Assembly: GCA_949358305.1 (NCBI GenBank)
Contig: OX442315.1
Coordinates: forward strand, 26,314,427 to 26,378,426
Source of the DNA: Strigamia acuminata
Lineage: Eukaryota; Arthropoda; Chilopoda; Geophilomorpha; Linotaeniidae
Direction of reading: 5' to 3'
Length of the DNA stretch: 64,000 nucleotides
Each line of letters opens with the position of its first letter. Positions within the stretch are counted from its first letter, which is position 1. Both the position numbers and the translations under genes were made by a program. Under the pieces are notes generated by a model. It was not told where the DNA came from, searched no databases, and was given only the letters and a program-made list of their open reading frames with translations. This document shows, piece by piece, positions 24,024 through 35,047 of this stretch.

Positions 24024-26151
24024 TCATTGCATTACGGTATTGTTGAAATTGACCAGCGGTACAACATTACTTCGATATTCAATAGTCAAATGATGCTCGA
24101 CCAATGTAAGAAGAGGATCAATGTTGTTACCTAATCCATCACTGAAAAATTAACCAAATATAATTTCCACTTAATTCCTGATTAAAAATAAAATCTCACT
24201 TAATTCGCTGTTCTGTTTCGTTCGTACATACTGTATATGATCTGTTTTGTCCTATGTTCCTCTTTAAATCACTAATAATCTTCGGTAGCATCTGCGCAGC
24301 ACTAAAATTAAATCAGCAAAAAATATATTTTTAAAACAATTTAAAATGAAATAAAGAAAAATATATTGAGTAGCCTACTGTTACCACTCATAGAAACCAA
24401 TCTCAAACACTAACAAAAAAACCATTCACGCTAAAGTGCAAATAAAAGGCTTTAGATTCAAAACACTAAACAAGTACCCACGGTGCTGCCCCCACACAAT
24501 TTCTGCGAAATGCAGCACGAAACACCTAATCTGTGCCGTAACGAATTCGTGGGCGGGGATTAAACTGGCTCCTTGCGCACCAATGCCCAGGTGATTTTTC
24601 CATTGCGCTCTAATTGGGTCCCACAGGAACTTATGGTAACCAATATTTATTTTCTTGCAAGTTTGTGAGCAAAAGCATTAATCAATTTAAAAAAAAGCAA
24701 ATTATATTACCATTTTTGAATCATTTTTTCAACTCTAGACTGGAGATTTTGCTCAAACAAAACCGCACTAACATCGCTGTTATCATTTAATTTCGTCGTT
24801 CTTTCTTCTGCAATAATTTCTTGGTGAACCGGTAATCTATCATGAATAATTCTGTAAGTATGACAACATATATCAAAAACCTTATAAAAAGTAACTATAA
24901 AAAACATTTACATTGGACTATTACTCTCCTCATCGGTAAATATAAAACTTCCATCTTCGTCACGTGAGGTCGCATTGTAGTCTATTAATGACTTCAAACA
25001 ACAACTACAATAAAATAAAAAAGATGTAAAAATGAACTGATGGATCAAATGCCACATCAAGAATAAAATTAACAGTTGGTTTAAAAAAAAATCTCGAGGT
25101 GGTCACGAACACCTGAGTTACGAGTTGCATTGCCATTCGGGTCATCCAATGCCATTAGTTTCTCGGGTAACTTTTTTTCTGAACCGTTATTTGTAATTAC
25201 GGTTAAGTTAAATGACCGTAAGTAATTTGTGTGTCCAGATAACCTTGTCTCGAATCACTATAGATCAATCATTTACGGTTCAATACCAACGACTTACACG
25301 ACGAAGACAAATCAGTCGTCTAACTCTTCTAACACCTACCGAAATCCCGATCTAAGAAATCAATTTCCGAATTTCCCCTTTCCACCACTCACCCCTGCTC
25401 ACCTTTCATTATCCTCCATTTCTTCTAAGCTTTCGTTTACCAAACAATTGGCCTCTTCGATTACTTCTCGCTCCACGCGGCGGCTTTTCACATTACAAGT
25501 TTCATCGTCGAGTGCAAATGGCATAACATCAATTCTGCCTACTTTTGGCCCAAGATTTCGAAATAATTTTGAAGTGGAACTCATTGTGCAGCGCATATTT
25601 GATTGGGGCGAGGGTGTATCAAAATTAAGAGCGGCAACTGTCGGATCTTTAATTAACTTGATAGGGGTCGTCAAGACTCTTTGAGGCGCTGGGTAATTTT
25701 TCTTGGCCGTCGAGTTACAAAAAACACTCTTGGCTGAAAGTTGATTGCTATTTAACGTGCTCGCTCGATTCAATTGAAGTGAAGATGTTCCGTAATTGAG
25801 GCCTGCCATCGGGGTTTCAGGGATGTCGTCCAAGTTACTTGTGTGACGAGGCGTTATGAGAACCCGCTGTGGAGTTAGCAGTGCTTTACTGAAGCCTGCT
25901 TTCGGGGTTTCTGGGATGTCGTCCAAGTTACTTATGTGACGAGGCGTTACGAGAACCCGCTGTGGGGTTGGAATAACTCTATTGCTGTTAATCATAGGAG
26001 GGCGAATTTGCGAAATACTCGGTGTTGACGAGATTAGGACTCTTTGTGGACGTGGAAAAGTTGTCTTAATGACTGCTGTAGGTGATGAAACTGCATTTGT
26101 TGACAAGTTAAATGTAACTGATGCTGATGCGGGATCGGTGTTCTCTTTTAC
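24024..26151 (-). CDS. Five-exon gene for an unrecognised protein with KEN and PQRVL/TP motifs
   Basis: I joined five exons by GT-AG sites and reading phase: 26151-25403, 25004-24912, 24851-24711, 24301-24200 and 24141-24024. Together they give 1203 nt, 400 codons and a TGA stop. Introns are 398, 60, 409 and 58 nt and all preserve phase. The 5' end is incomplete. An acceptor-like TTTATTTCCAG precedes 26151, and the in-frame ATGs at 26205 and 26187 may lie in intron. Counting from 26151, residues 2-4 are KEN, followed by TDP, which resembles an APC/C degron. PQRVL occurs at 35, 63, 94 and 156. Residues 63-93 and 94-124 form a 31-residue tandem repeat containing TPR and DIPETP, so several proline-directed phosphorylation sites are present. 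No fold was recognised. A cell-cycle role is inference from KEN plus TP motifs only. The third intron carries a SINE-like sequence. Confidence 0.7.
24480..24631 (-). mobile_element. tRNA-derived SINE-like sequence in an intron
   Basis: On the minus strand an A-box-like TAGAGCGCAATGG is followed about 45 bp later by a B-box-like AGTTTAATCCCC, with a GC-rich body unlike the surrounding intron. It lies in the 409-nt intron at 24302-24710. No poly-A tail or target duplication was identified, so the call is tentative. Confidence 0.35.
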
Positions 26152-26432
26152 CTGGAAATAAAAGGAAAAAAATAATTTTAATGCCATTTTATGAGTAATA
26201 ACCATTCGATTGTGACATTGATCAAATATTCAACATAGTGCACTGTAGTAAATAAACGGTGCTCTCAACTTTCTAATTATAAATTTAAAAGCGAAAATAA
26301 TCCTTCTGCAAAAAGTGACACTAAGTGTCCTGCTTCTATTTGTAGTTTACATTCATTAAAAAGAAATTGATCTTTCTATGATTTTTTTAATGTTTAAAAA
26401 CCGAGGAAGGAAACTGTTGTCACTGTTGTGCA

Positions 26433-26967
26433 ATGTTCACAAGGAAAAAGAAGCCTCCTGAAATTCTGAGATTTTGGCTAAATGGTGTTTATGAAAGCGA
26501 AGAAAACGATTTGTTGCGTACTGTACTCGTATTACTTGATTCATCGGATGTGTTTTAATTGGATAACAACGACTGTATTGATAATTTTGCGCATCAGATT
26601 TATCCCGCAAATGCAAATTACCAACATCTAAATGAGCGTGAAGATTTGAATGATATAATTTGAAATGCTAATGGCGTGTGAAAATGGAATGAAGGATTTG
26701 GAATTTTAAGAGTCACGGCCGTCAAAATATAAAAAAAGTGCAGTTTGCTTGCAGTTTAGCTCAAGTGCATTCATTACCACCACCACCACCACCACACGAA
26801 GAGGAAAGCGCAAAAAAGACCCTTGGGTAAAATATGCTCATGATAGGAAACAATTTACCAAGAGCATTAAAGATGTAGATAGTTTAAAACTTTGTAAAAC
26901 GCACGGTAAGAATCTACAAACAAAAAAAAGACATTACTCGTGGTCACTGAGCCAATTTACAGCATAA
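26433..26967 (+). pseudogene. Possible decayed coding fragment, family unknown
   Basis: A frame opens at ATG 26433 with a basic start (MFTRKKKPPEILRFWLNGVY) and runs about 42 codons to a TAA. The same frame then stays open for roughly 39 more codons. A second open stretch at 26749-26967 starts with a (CCA)n tract (26776-26795) read as threonine, followed by a lysine- and arginine-rich segment. The composition looks protein-like, but I recognise no family and see no convincing splice sites. It may be a dead gene or transposon remnant, or chance. Confidence 0.25.
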
Positions 26968-27008
26968 CGTGCGTTACTCCCAACTCCACTTCATTTGTGC
27001 GGCTTGCC

Positions 27009-27938
27009 TCAAATACGAATAAAAACTAAAATTATAATCTTTCGAGTTAGTATATTTTTTGTTTCTGAAGCAAACCTTTTTCTATGTGCCCCCAAGTACA
27101 AATTTGATTTCCAGAATGTATACCATTCTAATGGAATTGATGCATAATGTAGCAGAGTAGAACCATTGAGAGAACTAGCTACAAAATTTGTAAAAAGATA
27201 GAACTTCAACGATAGTACCAATTGCCAAAGGGAAATGAGTGCTCAAAGAGAATACATTACAAAAATAAAATAAAACGAAAATAAAAATTACAAATAAAAA
27301 TAATTGAATAGAATAGCATTTTCTTGGCTTTGGTTGTGCGATTGTAAGACGGAATTGTAGATAGTTTTGTAATCTGAAAGTATTAATCCAAATTTACAAT
27401 GGAAAGTTGACACCAACTGGCGAACGGCGCACGAAAAGCTTGCAGTACCGCCGAGGCAACATTCCAAACCAATCAACCCCAAAGCGTTGCAAAATGACGT
27501 GACAGTTTCAAATATACAGTATATGATTATGCTCACGGTAATCAATAAAAATAACTGAATATACATATATCATTCACTTTATTGCAATCCACAGGTATCC
27601 TAACATAATCGTTAAAAATTTTAAAATGAACTTCATGAAATTAAAGAGTTGTTAGAAAAAACCAACTAATCAAGATTCAGAAAAGCTTGTTCTATTCACG
27701 AGATTTCACCACAATAATACTTTAACACCAAAATAGTACACAACTAAAAAAGATATTCAGTATTAGAAAATAAAAATCCTGATATCATGCCTGAAACGAA
27801 CACAGTTAATTCAAGGTTCTCCGGGATAAGAACCACATTTTAGGTGTTGCTTGACCGTCCCAGCTCTTCAATTTTGCTTCAATCTATTAAGTAGGGCTTG
27901 TTATCACGTGCGTATAGTTGACAGGGCATTGTTGCAGA
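27009..27938. other. Non-genic stretch before the foldback-like element
   Basis: AT-rich with no gene recognised. Open frames here lack known motifs. Confidence 0.5.
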
Positions 27939-28318
27939 CATGGCTGAAAGATTTGTAGTAAGTCAGTCATCGTTTGTATTGTTTGTATCCAAACTTTGGC
28001 AATTTGTATTCTGATAGAACTAGAATAAACAATGGTTTTCCAATGTGCTGTCCACTTATGCCTACAGCACACTTTTGCAAATTTGAACTTTTTTCTGCAG
28101 ATTCTGTTGGTATTCCGTTAGTATTCATTTGTAACGTATAAATTATCGTTTGTATTGGTTTGCAACTAATTCTAGAAAGTGTGCTGCCAACTTGACGCTG
28201 AAATGCACGCCCCCCGATTTAACTTAGCTTAACTGATTCTGTTAGTACTCGGTTAGTATTCATTTGCAATGCTCAAATTGACGTTTGTATTGGTCCTGAG
28301 AAGCCACATTACCGATTT
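27939..28318 (+). repeat. Left inverted arm of the foldback-like element
   Basis: The arm contains two diverged direct repeats of about 60 bp, each starting GATTCTGTT at 28100 and 28235 (offset 135 bp) and ending in TTTGTATTGGT. A partial third TCGTTTGTATTG is near 27968. The same internal repeats appear in reverse in the right arm. Confidence 0.85.
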
Positions 28319-28419
28319 AACCTTACCAACAAGTAATGAAGAAGCAATGTTTATGGAGGCATCCGTTACAGGAAGTGAAAATGATGTCATTAAAATTCCT
28401 GGATGACCATGTGATTTTT

Positions 28420-30632
28420 CCCGACCTTTCCCAATCTTCAACGACCTTTCCCGACCTTCAAAGAACTTCCCCGACCTTCAACGACCTTTCACAACCTTCA
28501 CCGACCTTTCCCAACCTTCAACGACCTTTTCTGACCTAACCCAACCTTCAACGACCTTTCCTGACCTTCCACGACCTTCAACAACCTTCCCCAACCTTCA
28601 ACGACCTTTCCTGACCTTCCCCAACCTTCAACAACCTTTCCTGATCTTCAACAACCTTTCCCAACCTTCAACGATCTTTCCTGACCTTCCCCAACATTCA
28701 ACGACCTTTCCCGACCTTCCCCAACCTTCAACGACCTTTCCCAACCTTTAACGACCTTCAGAGTTTTCCCAACCTTCAACGACCTTTCCTGACCTTCAAC
28801 GACCTTTCCTGACCTTCAACAACCTTTCCCGACCTTCAACAACCTTTTTTGACCTTTAACAACCTTCAACGACCTTTTCTGACCTTCAACGACCTTTCCC
28901 AACCTTCAACGACCTTTCCCGACCTTCAACAACCTTTCCCAACCTAACCCAACCTTCAACAACCTTTCCTGACCTTCCTCAACCTTCAACAACCTTTCCT
29001 GACCTTCCCCAACCTTCAGCAACCTTTCCTGACCTTCCCCAACCTTTCCTGACCTTCCCCAACTTTCAACAACCTTTCCTAACCTTCCCCAACCTTCAAC
29101 GACCTTGCCTGACCTTCCCCAACCTTCAACGACCTTTCCTGACCTTCAACAACCTTTCTCAACCTTCCCCAACCTTCAACGACCTTCCCCAACCTTCAAC
29201 GACCCTCCCCATCCTTCAACAACCTTTCGTGACCTTCCCCAACCTTCAACGACCTTTCCTGACCTTCCCCAACCTTCAACGACCTTTCCTAACCTTCCCC
29301 AACCTTCAACAACCTTTCCTGACCTTCAACAACCTTTCTCAACCTTCCCCAACCTTCAACGACCTTCCCCAACCTTCAACGACCTTCCCCATCCTTCAAC
29401 AACCTTTCGTGACCTTCCCCAACCTTCAACGACCTTTCCTGACCTTCCCCAACCTTCAACGACCTTTCCTGACCTTCCCCAACCTTCAACGACCTTTCCT
29501 GACCTTCAACGACCTTTCCCGACCTTCCCCAACCTTCAACGACCTTTCCCGACCTTCCCCAACCTTCAACGACCTTTCCCAAGCTTTAACAACCTTTCCC
29601 GACCTTCAGAGTTTTCCCAACCTTCAACGACCTTTCTCGACCTTCAAAGAACTTCCCCGACCTTCAACGACCTTTCACAACCGTCACCGACCTTTCCCAA
29701 CCTTCAACGACCTTTTCTGACCTAACCCAACCTTCAACGACCTTTCCTGACCTTCCACGACCTTCAACAACCTTCCCCAACCTTCAACGACCTTTCCTGA
29801 CCTTCCCCAACCTTCAACAACCTTTCCTGATCTTCAACAACCTTTCCCAACCTTCAACGATCTTTCCTGACCTTCCCCAACATTCAACGACCTTTCCCGA
29901 CCTTCCCCAACCTTCAACGACCTTTCCCAACCTTTAACGACCTTCAGAGTTTTCCCAACCTTCAACGACCTTTCCTGACCTTCAACAACCTTTCCCGACC
30001 TTCAACAACCTTTTTTGACCTTTAACAACCTTCAACGACCTTTTCTGACCTTTAACGACCTTTCCCAACCTTCAACGACCTTTCCCGACCTTCAACAACC
30101 TTTCCCAACCTAACCCAACCTTCAACAACCTTTCCTGACCTTCCCCAACCTTCAACAACCTTTCCTGACCTTCCCCAACCTTCAGCAACCTTTCCTGACC
30201 TTCCCCAACCTTCAACGACCTTTCCTGACCTTCCCCAACTTTCAACAACCTTTCCTGACCTTCCCCAACCTTCAACGACCTTGCCTGACCTTCCCCAACC
30301 TTCAACGACCTTTCCTGACCTTCAACAACCTTTCTCAACCTTCCCCAACCTTCAACGACCTTTCCCAACCTTCAACGACCTTTCCCAACCTTCAACGACC
30401 TTTCCCGACCTTCAACAACCTTTCCCGACCTTCAACAACCTTTCCTGACCTTCAACGACCTTTCCTGACCTTCAACAACCTTTCCCGACCTTCAACGACC
30501 TTCCCCAACCTTCAACGACCTTCCTCAACCTTCAACGACTTTCCCAACCTTCAACAACTTTCCCCAACCTTCAACGACTTCCCCAACCTTCAACGACCTT
30601 TTCCTGATCTTTCCTGACCTTCAACGACCTTG
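28420..30632. repeat. 2.2 kb minisatellite of ~10/20-bp units
   Basis: The array is built from variants of CGACCTTTCCCAACCTTCAA, with GACCTTCCCC and TGACCTTCAA variants mixed in. Higher-order copies are visible. The rare variant TTCAAAGAACTTCC at 28457 recurs at 29643 (offset 1186). GACCTTGCCTGACC at 29101 recurs at 30277 (offset 1176). CCATCCTTCAACAACCTTTCGTG-type sequence at 29209 recurs at 29389 (offset 180). Several frames stay open through it only because the unit lacks stops, so I do not call it coding. The strand bias is extreme: C and T on plus, almost no G. Confidence 0.95.
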
Positions 30633-31088
30633 CGTCCATGCGATCTTTCCATTGCGTCCACGTTTCCTTTGCTCCCAAGAACTTGGTAATTGAGTGCTCC
30701 CAATTGGACCAGGAAGTAAGTGATTCCTCCTGCAGCGTCGAATCCAGACACCGTGTTTTTTTACATATAATTTTTTGAATTTGATGGTGGTTGGGGGATC
30801 GATGCTGTAGAAGATGCAGTTGAGTCGGCATGGCTGAGTTTATCCAACACCATTTTTTATTTTTATTTTTTATTTAATTTTTTTTTTGTTTTGGATTTGA
30901 CCGCGGGTGTTTGAGCGAACCACTGTCGAATCCGCATTCGACCAAACACCGTGCTTTTTTTTTTCGTTAATTTTTTTGATTTGACCATGGTTGGGAACCT
31001 ATGCCGTAGAAGGGCCTCCACACAGGGTGAGTGCATTCCAGCATCAAGTTGGCAGAACATGGCTTTTTCTGAGTGCCCGGAACCAGTC
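30633..31088. repeat. Unique region of the foldback-like element with a diverged direct repeat
   Basis: No gene recognised. Two diverged direct copies occur at about 30751-30830 and 30951-31070. Both run through CCGTGTTTTTT-like sequence, then TTTGA..ATGGTTGGG and TGC.GTAGAAG. A minus-strand open frame (30571-30831) crosses the array edge and has no known domain. Confidence 0.6.
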
Positions 31089-31432
31089 AAATCGGTTTTG
31101 TGGCTTTTCTAGACCAATACAAACATCAATTTGTGCATTACAAATGAGTACTAACTGAGTACTAACAGAATCAGTTAAGAAAAGTTAAATCCGGGGCGTG
31201 CATTCCAGAGTCAAGTTGGCAGCACACTTTCTAGAATTAGTTGCAAACCAATACAAACGATAATTTATACGTTACAAATGAATACTAAGGGCATACTAAC
31301 AGAATCTGCAGAAAAAAGATCAAATTTGGAAAAGTGTGCTGTAGGCACATTGGAAAACCATTGTTCATTCTACAGTAGTTCTATCAGAATACAAATTGCC
31401 AAAGTTTGGATACAAACAATACAAACCACGAC
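31089..31432 (-). repeat. Right inverted arm of the foldback-like element (part 1)
   Basis: Reverse complement of the left arm, with small indels. It stops abruptly at the 5' LTR of the BEL/Pao element. The missing outer end is found after that element at 38149-38180. Confidence 0.85.
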
Positions 31433-31819
31433 TGTGAAAACTGGAAATTTTAGTTGTTAAGACTATTTTTGTGAAACTTGGATTTTATTTTGGTGATGGA
31501 TATTTTAAGACTTTAATTGGAATAATTGGAGAGAATGTTGTTAATTGCCCTCAAAGGTGATGGTGTTTTGTTTGGAGTTTCTTGAACTTGTTAATCCCTT
31601 ACCCCTTTTGTTTCTCTTCTGAGAATCTCCCCCATTTTTGTTTATTATGAGCTGTTTTGACCTGAATAAATCAGTACATGTTTTACCTTCGAACTGACAA
31701 GTTGTGTTTCATTCCTATACTCGAGAAAAAGAGACACTTTTTCGTACAAACAAGAAACCACGATTTTTCGAAGCTGTGCCAGACGAGACTTCAACATCAC
31801 ATTTTGTGTAAACTTCACA
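31433..31819 (+). repeat. 5' LTR of the BEL/Pao element
   Basis: TG...CA-bounded repeat of 387 bp. AATAAA at 31665-31670 is a likely polyadenylation signal. It matches the 3' LTR except at 31534. Confidence 0.95.
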
Positions 31820-31837
31820 TGGTGCCGAAACCCGGGA
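31820..31837 (+). promoter_or_regulatory. Primer binding site
   Basis: TGGTGCCGAAACCCGGGA directly follows the 5' LTR and would pair with the 3' end of a tRNA ending in CGGCACCA. I did not assign the tRNA species. Confidence 0.85.
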
Positions 31838-31900
31838 AAGCGAATTGAACCGGTTAAAAACTGAACTGTGAGTGTTAAAAGTTTTGTAAAAAAGTGAAAA

Positions 31901-34464
31901 ATGGAAGCATTGGCCAAGTTAAAACGCCAGCGCACAACGGTGAGGACCGCCTGCACAAGGCTGACCAACGCAACGAACGATTTGTTGACTGCAAACCCGA
32001 TTGATCTGCAAAAGCTGAACCGACACAAGGCACAACTCATGGCCAAAAAGGAAATTTTGCAGACACTGGACGGGCAAATTTACAGCGAATTAGACGACGA
32101 AGCGGAGGCAACAGCCGACATGGAGCAGGCAGATATATACCAAGAGAGGCTGATCGACCAGGTGGAGGACCTGACCCAACGTGTAAGCGACGAGCGGAGA
32201 AACGAGGTGGGTCAAATTAATCAAGCCACAGCGGCGGCCAATCAGGCAAAACTGGAAGCAGCCATCGCGGAACAGATGCGAGTTAATCAATTAGCCATAA
32301 CAGCCCAAATCGCAGCCCAAGCCCAGATACACATCCCACCACCCGCTGCAGCAGGGGCGGAACACGATGGAGCAACAGTAAAACTGCCCATGATTCAGAT
32401 GGCAAAATATTGCGGCGACTCAACAAAGTGGTATGAATTTTGGTCGGGGTTCGAGATTGGAGTGGACAGTAACACTAAACTCACTAGAAAGGCCAAGTTG
32501 GTCTACTTGAAGACGATGCTCGAGAGACCAGCTGCGAGTGTGATAGCGGGCCTCACACCCACCGACGCCAATTACGAGACGGCCAAAACCTTACTGCTTA
32601 ACCGATTTGGAAAGAAAAGTGCAGTTATAAATGCACATTTGTGTGCTTTGGAACGAGTGCAACCTGTTAAAAAATACAACGATTTGGTGGGTCTTCGTAA
32701 ATTATACGATTATTTTGAACTGCACGTTAGATGTCTAGAAAATTTGGAGGTTCAGGTGCCAACCTTTGGCGCACTTTTAAGCACTCGACTGATGGCGGCC
32801 ATACCCGACGTGATCGCGAACGGCTTCGTCCAAAACGAGGGCGACGATGAAAACGATATTAAATCTTTTTTGACTTATTTAGACAAACAAATAGGATTGC
32901 GTGAACGGACCGCCGAGGCAAACAACTACAACAAGGAAGTCGAGAGCGATGATAAGAAAACACCAAAATTCGTCAGCAAGGACCGAGATTGGGCGAAAAA
33001 GAAAAACTTGATTTCATCGGTTCAAGCCCTGTCCGTGAGTTCGACCGACTGTATTTTTTGCGAGGCATCAGACCACACTACCAATGCGTGCCCACTCCCA
33101 CCTCACAAACGACGCCGAAATAGTATGAGAGCAGGACGATGCTTCCTGTGCCTGGACAAAAAACATCGTGCAAACAAATGCGAGTCGAAAACACGCTGCG
33201 ACAAGTGTAAAAGGCGACATAACACGGCATTATGCGACGAAGAAGAGGACGAGGAGACCAAAGCAACAGCTGTGGTGGAACGTAATCACTCAGATTTATA
33301 TTTCCAGGTCCTAATGGTGAACGTTGAATCCAAAACCAAACACAAAACGGTTCAGTGCTTTTTTGATGGCGGCAGCCATAGGACTTTTGTAACGGAACAA
33401 TTGGCCAAGGAGCTGGGAGCACAGGAGATCGGCGAACGACCAATGAACATCATGCCATTTGGGGAAACAACAATGCAATCGACCACAAGAAAATTGGTTC
33501 AGGTGACACTCAGAGCAACAAATAATTTTGATAACCAAATAGAAATTCGAGCGATCGTGGTTCCCTGGATCACCGGGCCAATAAACAAGATGGTCAACCC
33601 AGATGTTAAGTCGATGATGCGAGCACGAGGCATTGCCATGGACGCGGATCACGAGAGCATGAAAAAGAGTGAAGTTTCAGTGTTGGTAGGAATAGACTAT
33701 TTCTGGCAAATTGTGACGGGAAAAATAGAAAGATTGGGGAGAGGACTTATGGGACTCGAGACAATATTTGGCTGGACTGTAGCTGGAGCGGGAGGAAAGG
33801 TGACTGAAAACGAGCCAAGTTTCACTGTGCAGGTGCAATTAGTGAAATTTGAAGAAAAACTCGACAAGAAGTTACAGCAGTTCTGGGAGTTGGACACGTT
33901 AGGAATACTGCATGAAACTAACACCAACAAACAAGACGAGGACTCGCAGGCATTAATGAATTTTCGACAGTCTTTAAGATGGACAGGAACTAGATACGAG
34001 GTGCGGTTGCCGTGGCTCATCGACAGAAACGAGTTAGACGACAACTACACGATCGCACTGAGGAGGTTCTGGAATCTAGTTAGGAAGTTCAAAAGCAACC
34101 CGAAGTTGTACAGTCAGTATAAAGTCGTAATAGACACTCAACTTTCAGAAGGAATATTGGAAGACGTGCCCAATAAGAACAGAAAGGAAAATAATTGTTA
34201 TTACCTACCCCACAGCCCCGTCATTAAAGAGCAACGTGAGACGACTAAATTGAGAGTTGTTTGTGACGCGTCATCACATAGAGCAAAAAGCCATTCACTG
34301 AACGACTGTCTCTTCACTGGACCTAACCTACTACCCAAACTAATTGATGTTGTAATTAATTTTAGAGCTTATCAATTTGCAGCAGCAGGGGACATAGAAA
34401 AGGCATTTCATCAAATTGAGGTGTACGACGACGACAGGGACTGCTTACGAATTTTTTGGCTGCA
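31901..34464 (+). pseudogene. BEL/Pao gag-protease-RT, 5' part of the broken polyprotein
   Basis: The frame opens at ATG 31901 and reads cleanly until the RT is cut by an insert near 34464. Residues 1-150 are helical and charged, as in gag. Three zinc knuckles follow: C384-C387-H392-C397, a second at 414-427 and a shorter third at 433-445. A retroviral-type protease region starts at about 488, with FDGGS in the place where families usually have D-S/T-G. Next comes the BEL-typical VLVGIDYFW region. The RT begins near L784 (RVVCDAS), and the first catalytic aspartate lies in GDIEKAF at D831. The apparent reading frame past 34464 enters the inserted DNA and is not retrotransposon protein. As a product it would lack the RT active-site loop, RNase H and integrase. 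Confidence 0.9.
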
Positions 34465-35042
34465 GTCAGAATTGTTAGTGCGCTTTGCACCATCTACTTC
34501 AAAATGTGATCAAATATTATATTATATTTGTATTTCTCGATATTTGTTTCATTAGTTATCATATTTCGATGTATTAGTTAATTTCCATTATGTAATTCAT
34601 GATTTCAAATCATTTGTCATGCATTGAGCACAATGCATTCAATTATTAGCCCTTAAGCATTAGGCATCTTGCATTGTCTAGTATTTAGTTGTATTTGTTG
34701 TTCTCTATCAACGCCAGATGGCGTTACTCAATCACTTGTTTTTCCAACATGGCGACACATGGTCGCATTTCCGTGTCATTCATCCTAAATAGGATTCCCA
34801 TTGTAAGTTTTACATCATTTTATTAAACTATATTATTTTACAAGTCTGTTGTTTAATTTGCACGCCTCTTATAAGTGCAAAGAGTGTTTTCTGGCCACTT
34901 CACAGTGCCCATTCAGTGCGCGTCGTGCAGACGTCGCCCCATTTGCGATATTGCGCGCCCGGGTCGGGCGCCGCCATTATCGCCACGTTTACACGTTTTC
35001 TTTTCGATTTGCACAATAATTTGTGCATATTTTCGTCCTCTG
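34465..35042. mobile_element. ~580 bp insertion inside the BEL reverse transcriptase
   Basis: BEL coding stops after ...TTTTTGGCTGCA and resumes at AAGAATGGGACGG (about 35047). The flanks CTGCA (34460-34464) and CTACA (35043-35047) could be a 5-bp target duplication with one mismatch. From 34473 (TGTTAGTG) to 34904 (TTCACA) the sequence looks LTR-like: TG...CA ends and an AT-rich tail with ATTAAA. The last ~140 bp are GC-rich and unlike the rest. A solo LTR plus extra sequence is one reading; the identity is unresolved. Confidence 0.6.
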
Positions 35043-35047
35043 CTACA

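Noticed and set aside
29105-30368. Long open frames on both strands (206, 163 and 98 codons) rich in PSTTFPDLPQ- or GEGQERLLKV-type repeats
   Set aside because: They are translations of the minisatellite, open in several frames because its unit has no stop codons.
28420-30632. CRISPR-like array
   Set aside because: Units are contiguous with no unique spacers, in a eukaryotic transposon context; it is a minisatellite.
34875-35040. Apparent start of an open frame upstream of the second BEL segment
   Set aside because: This part is inside the 580-bp insert; retrotransposon protein resumes only near 35048.
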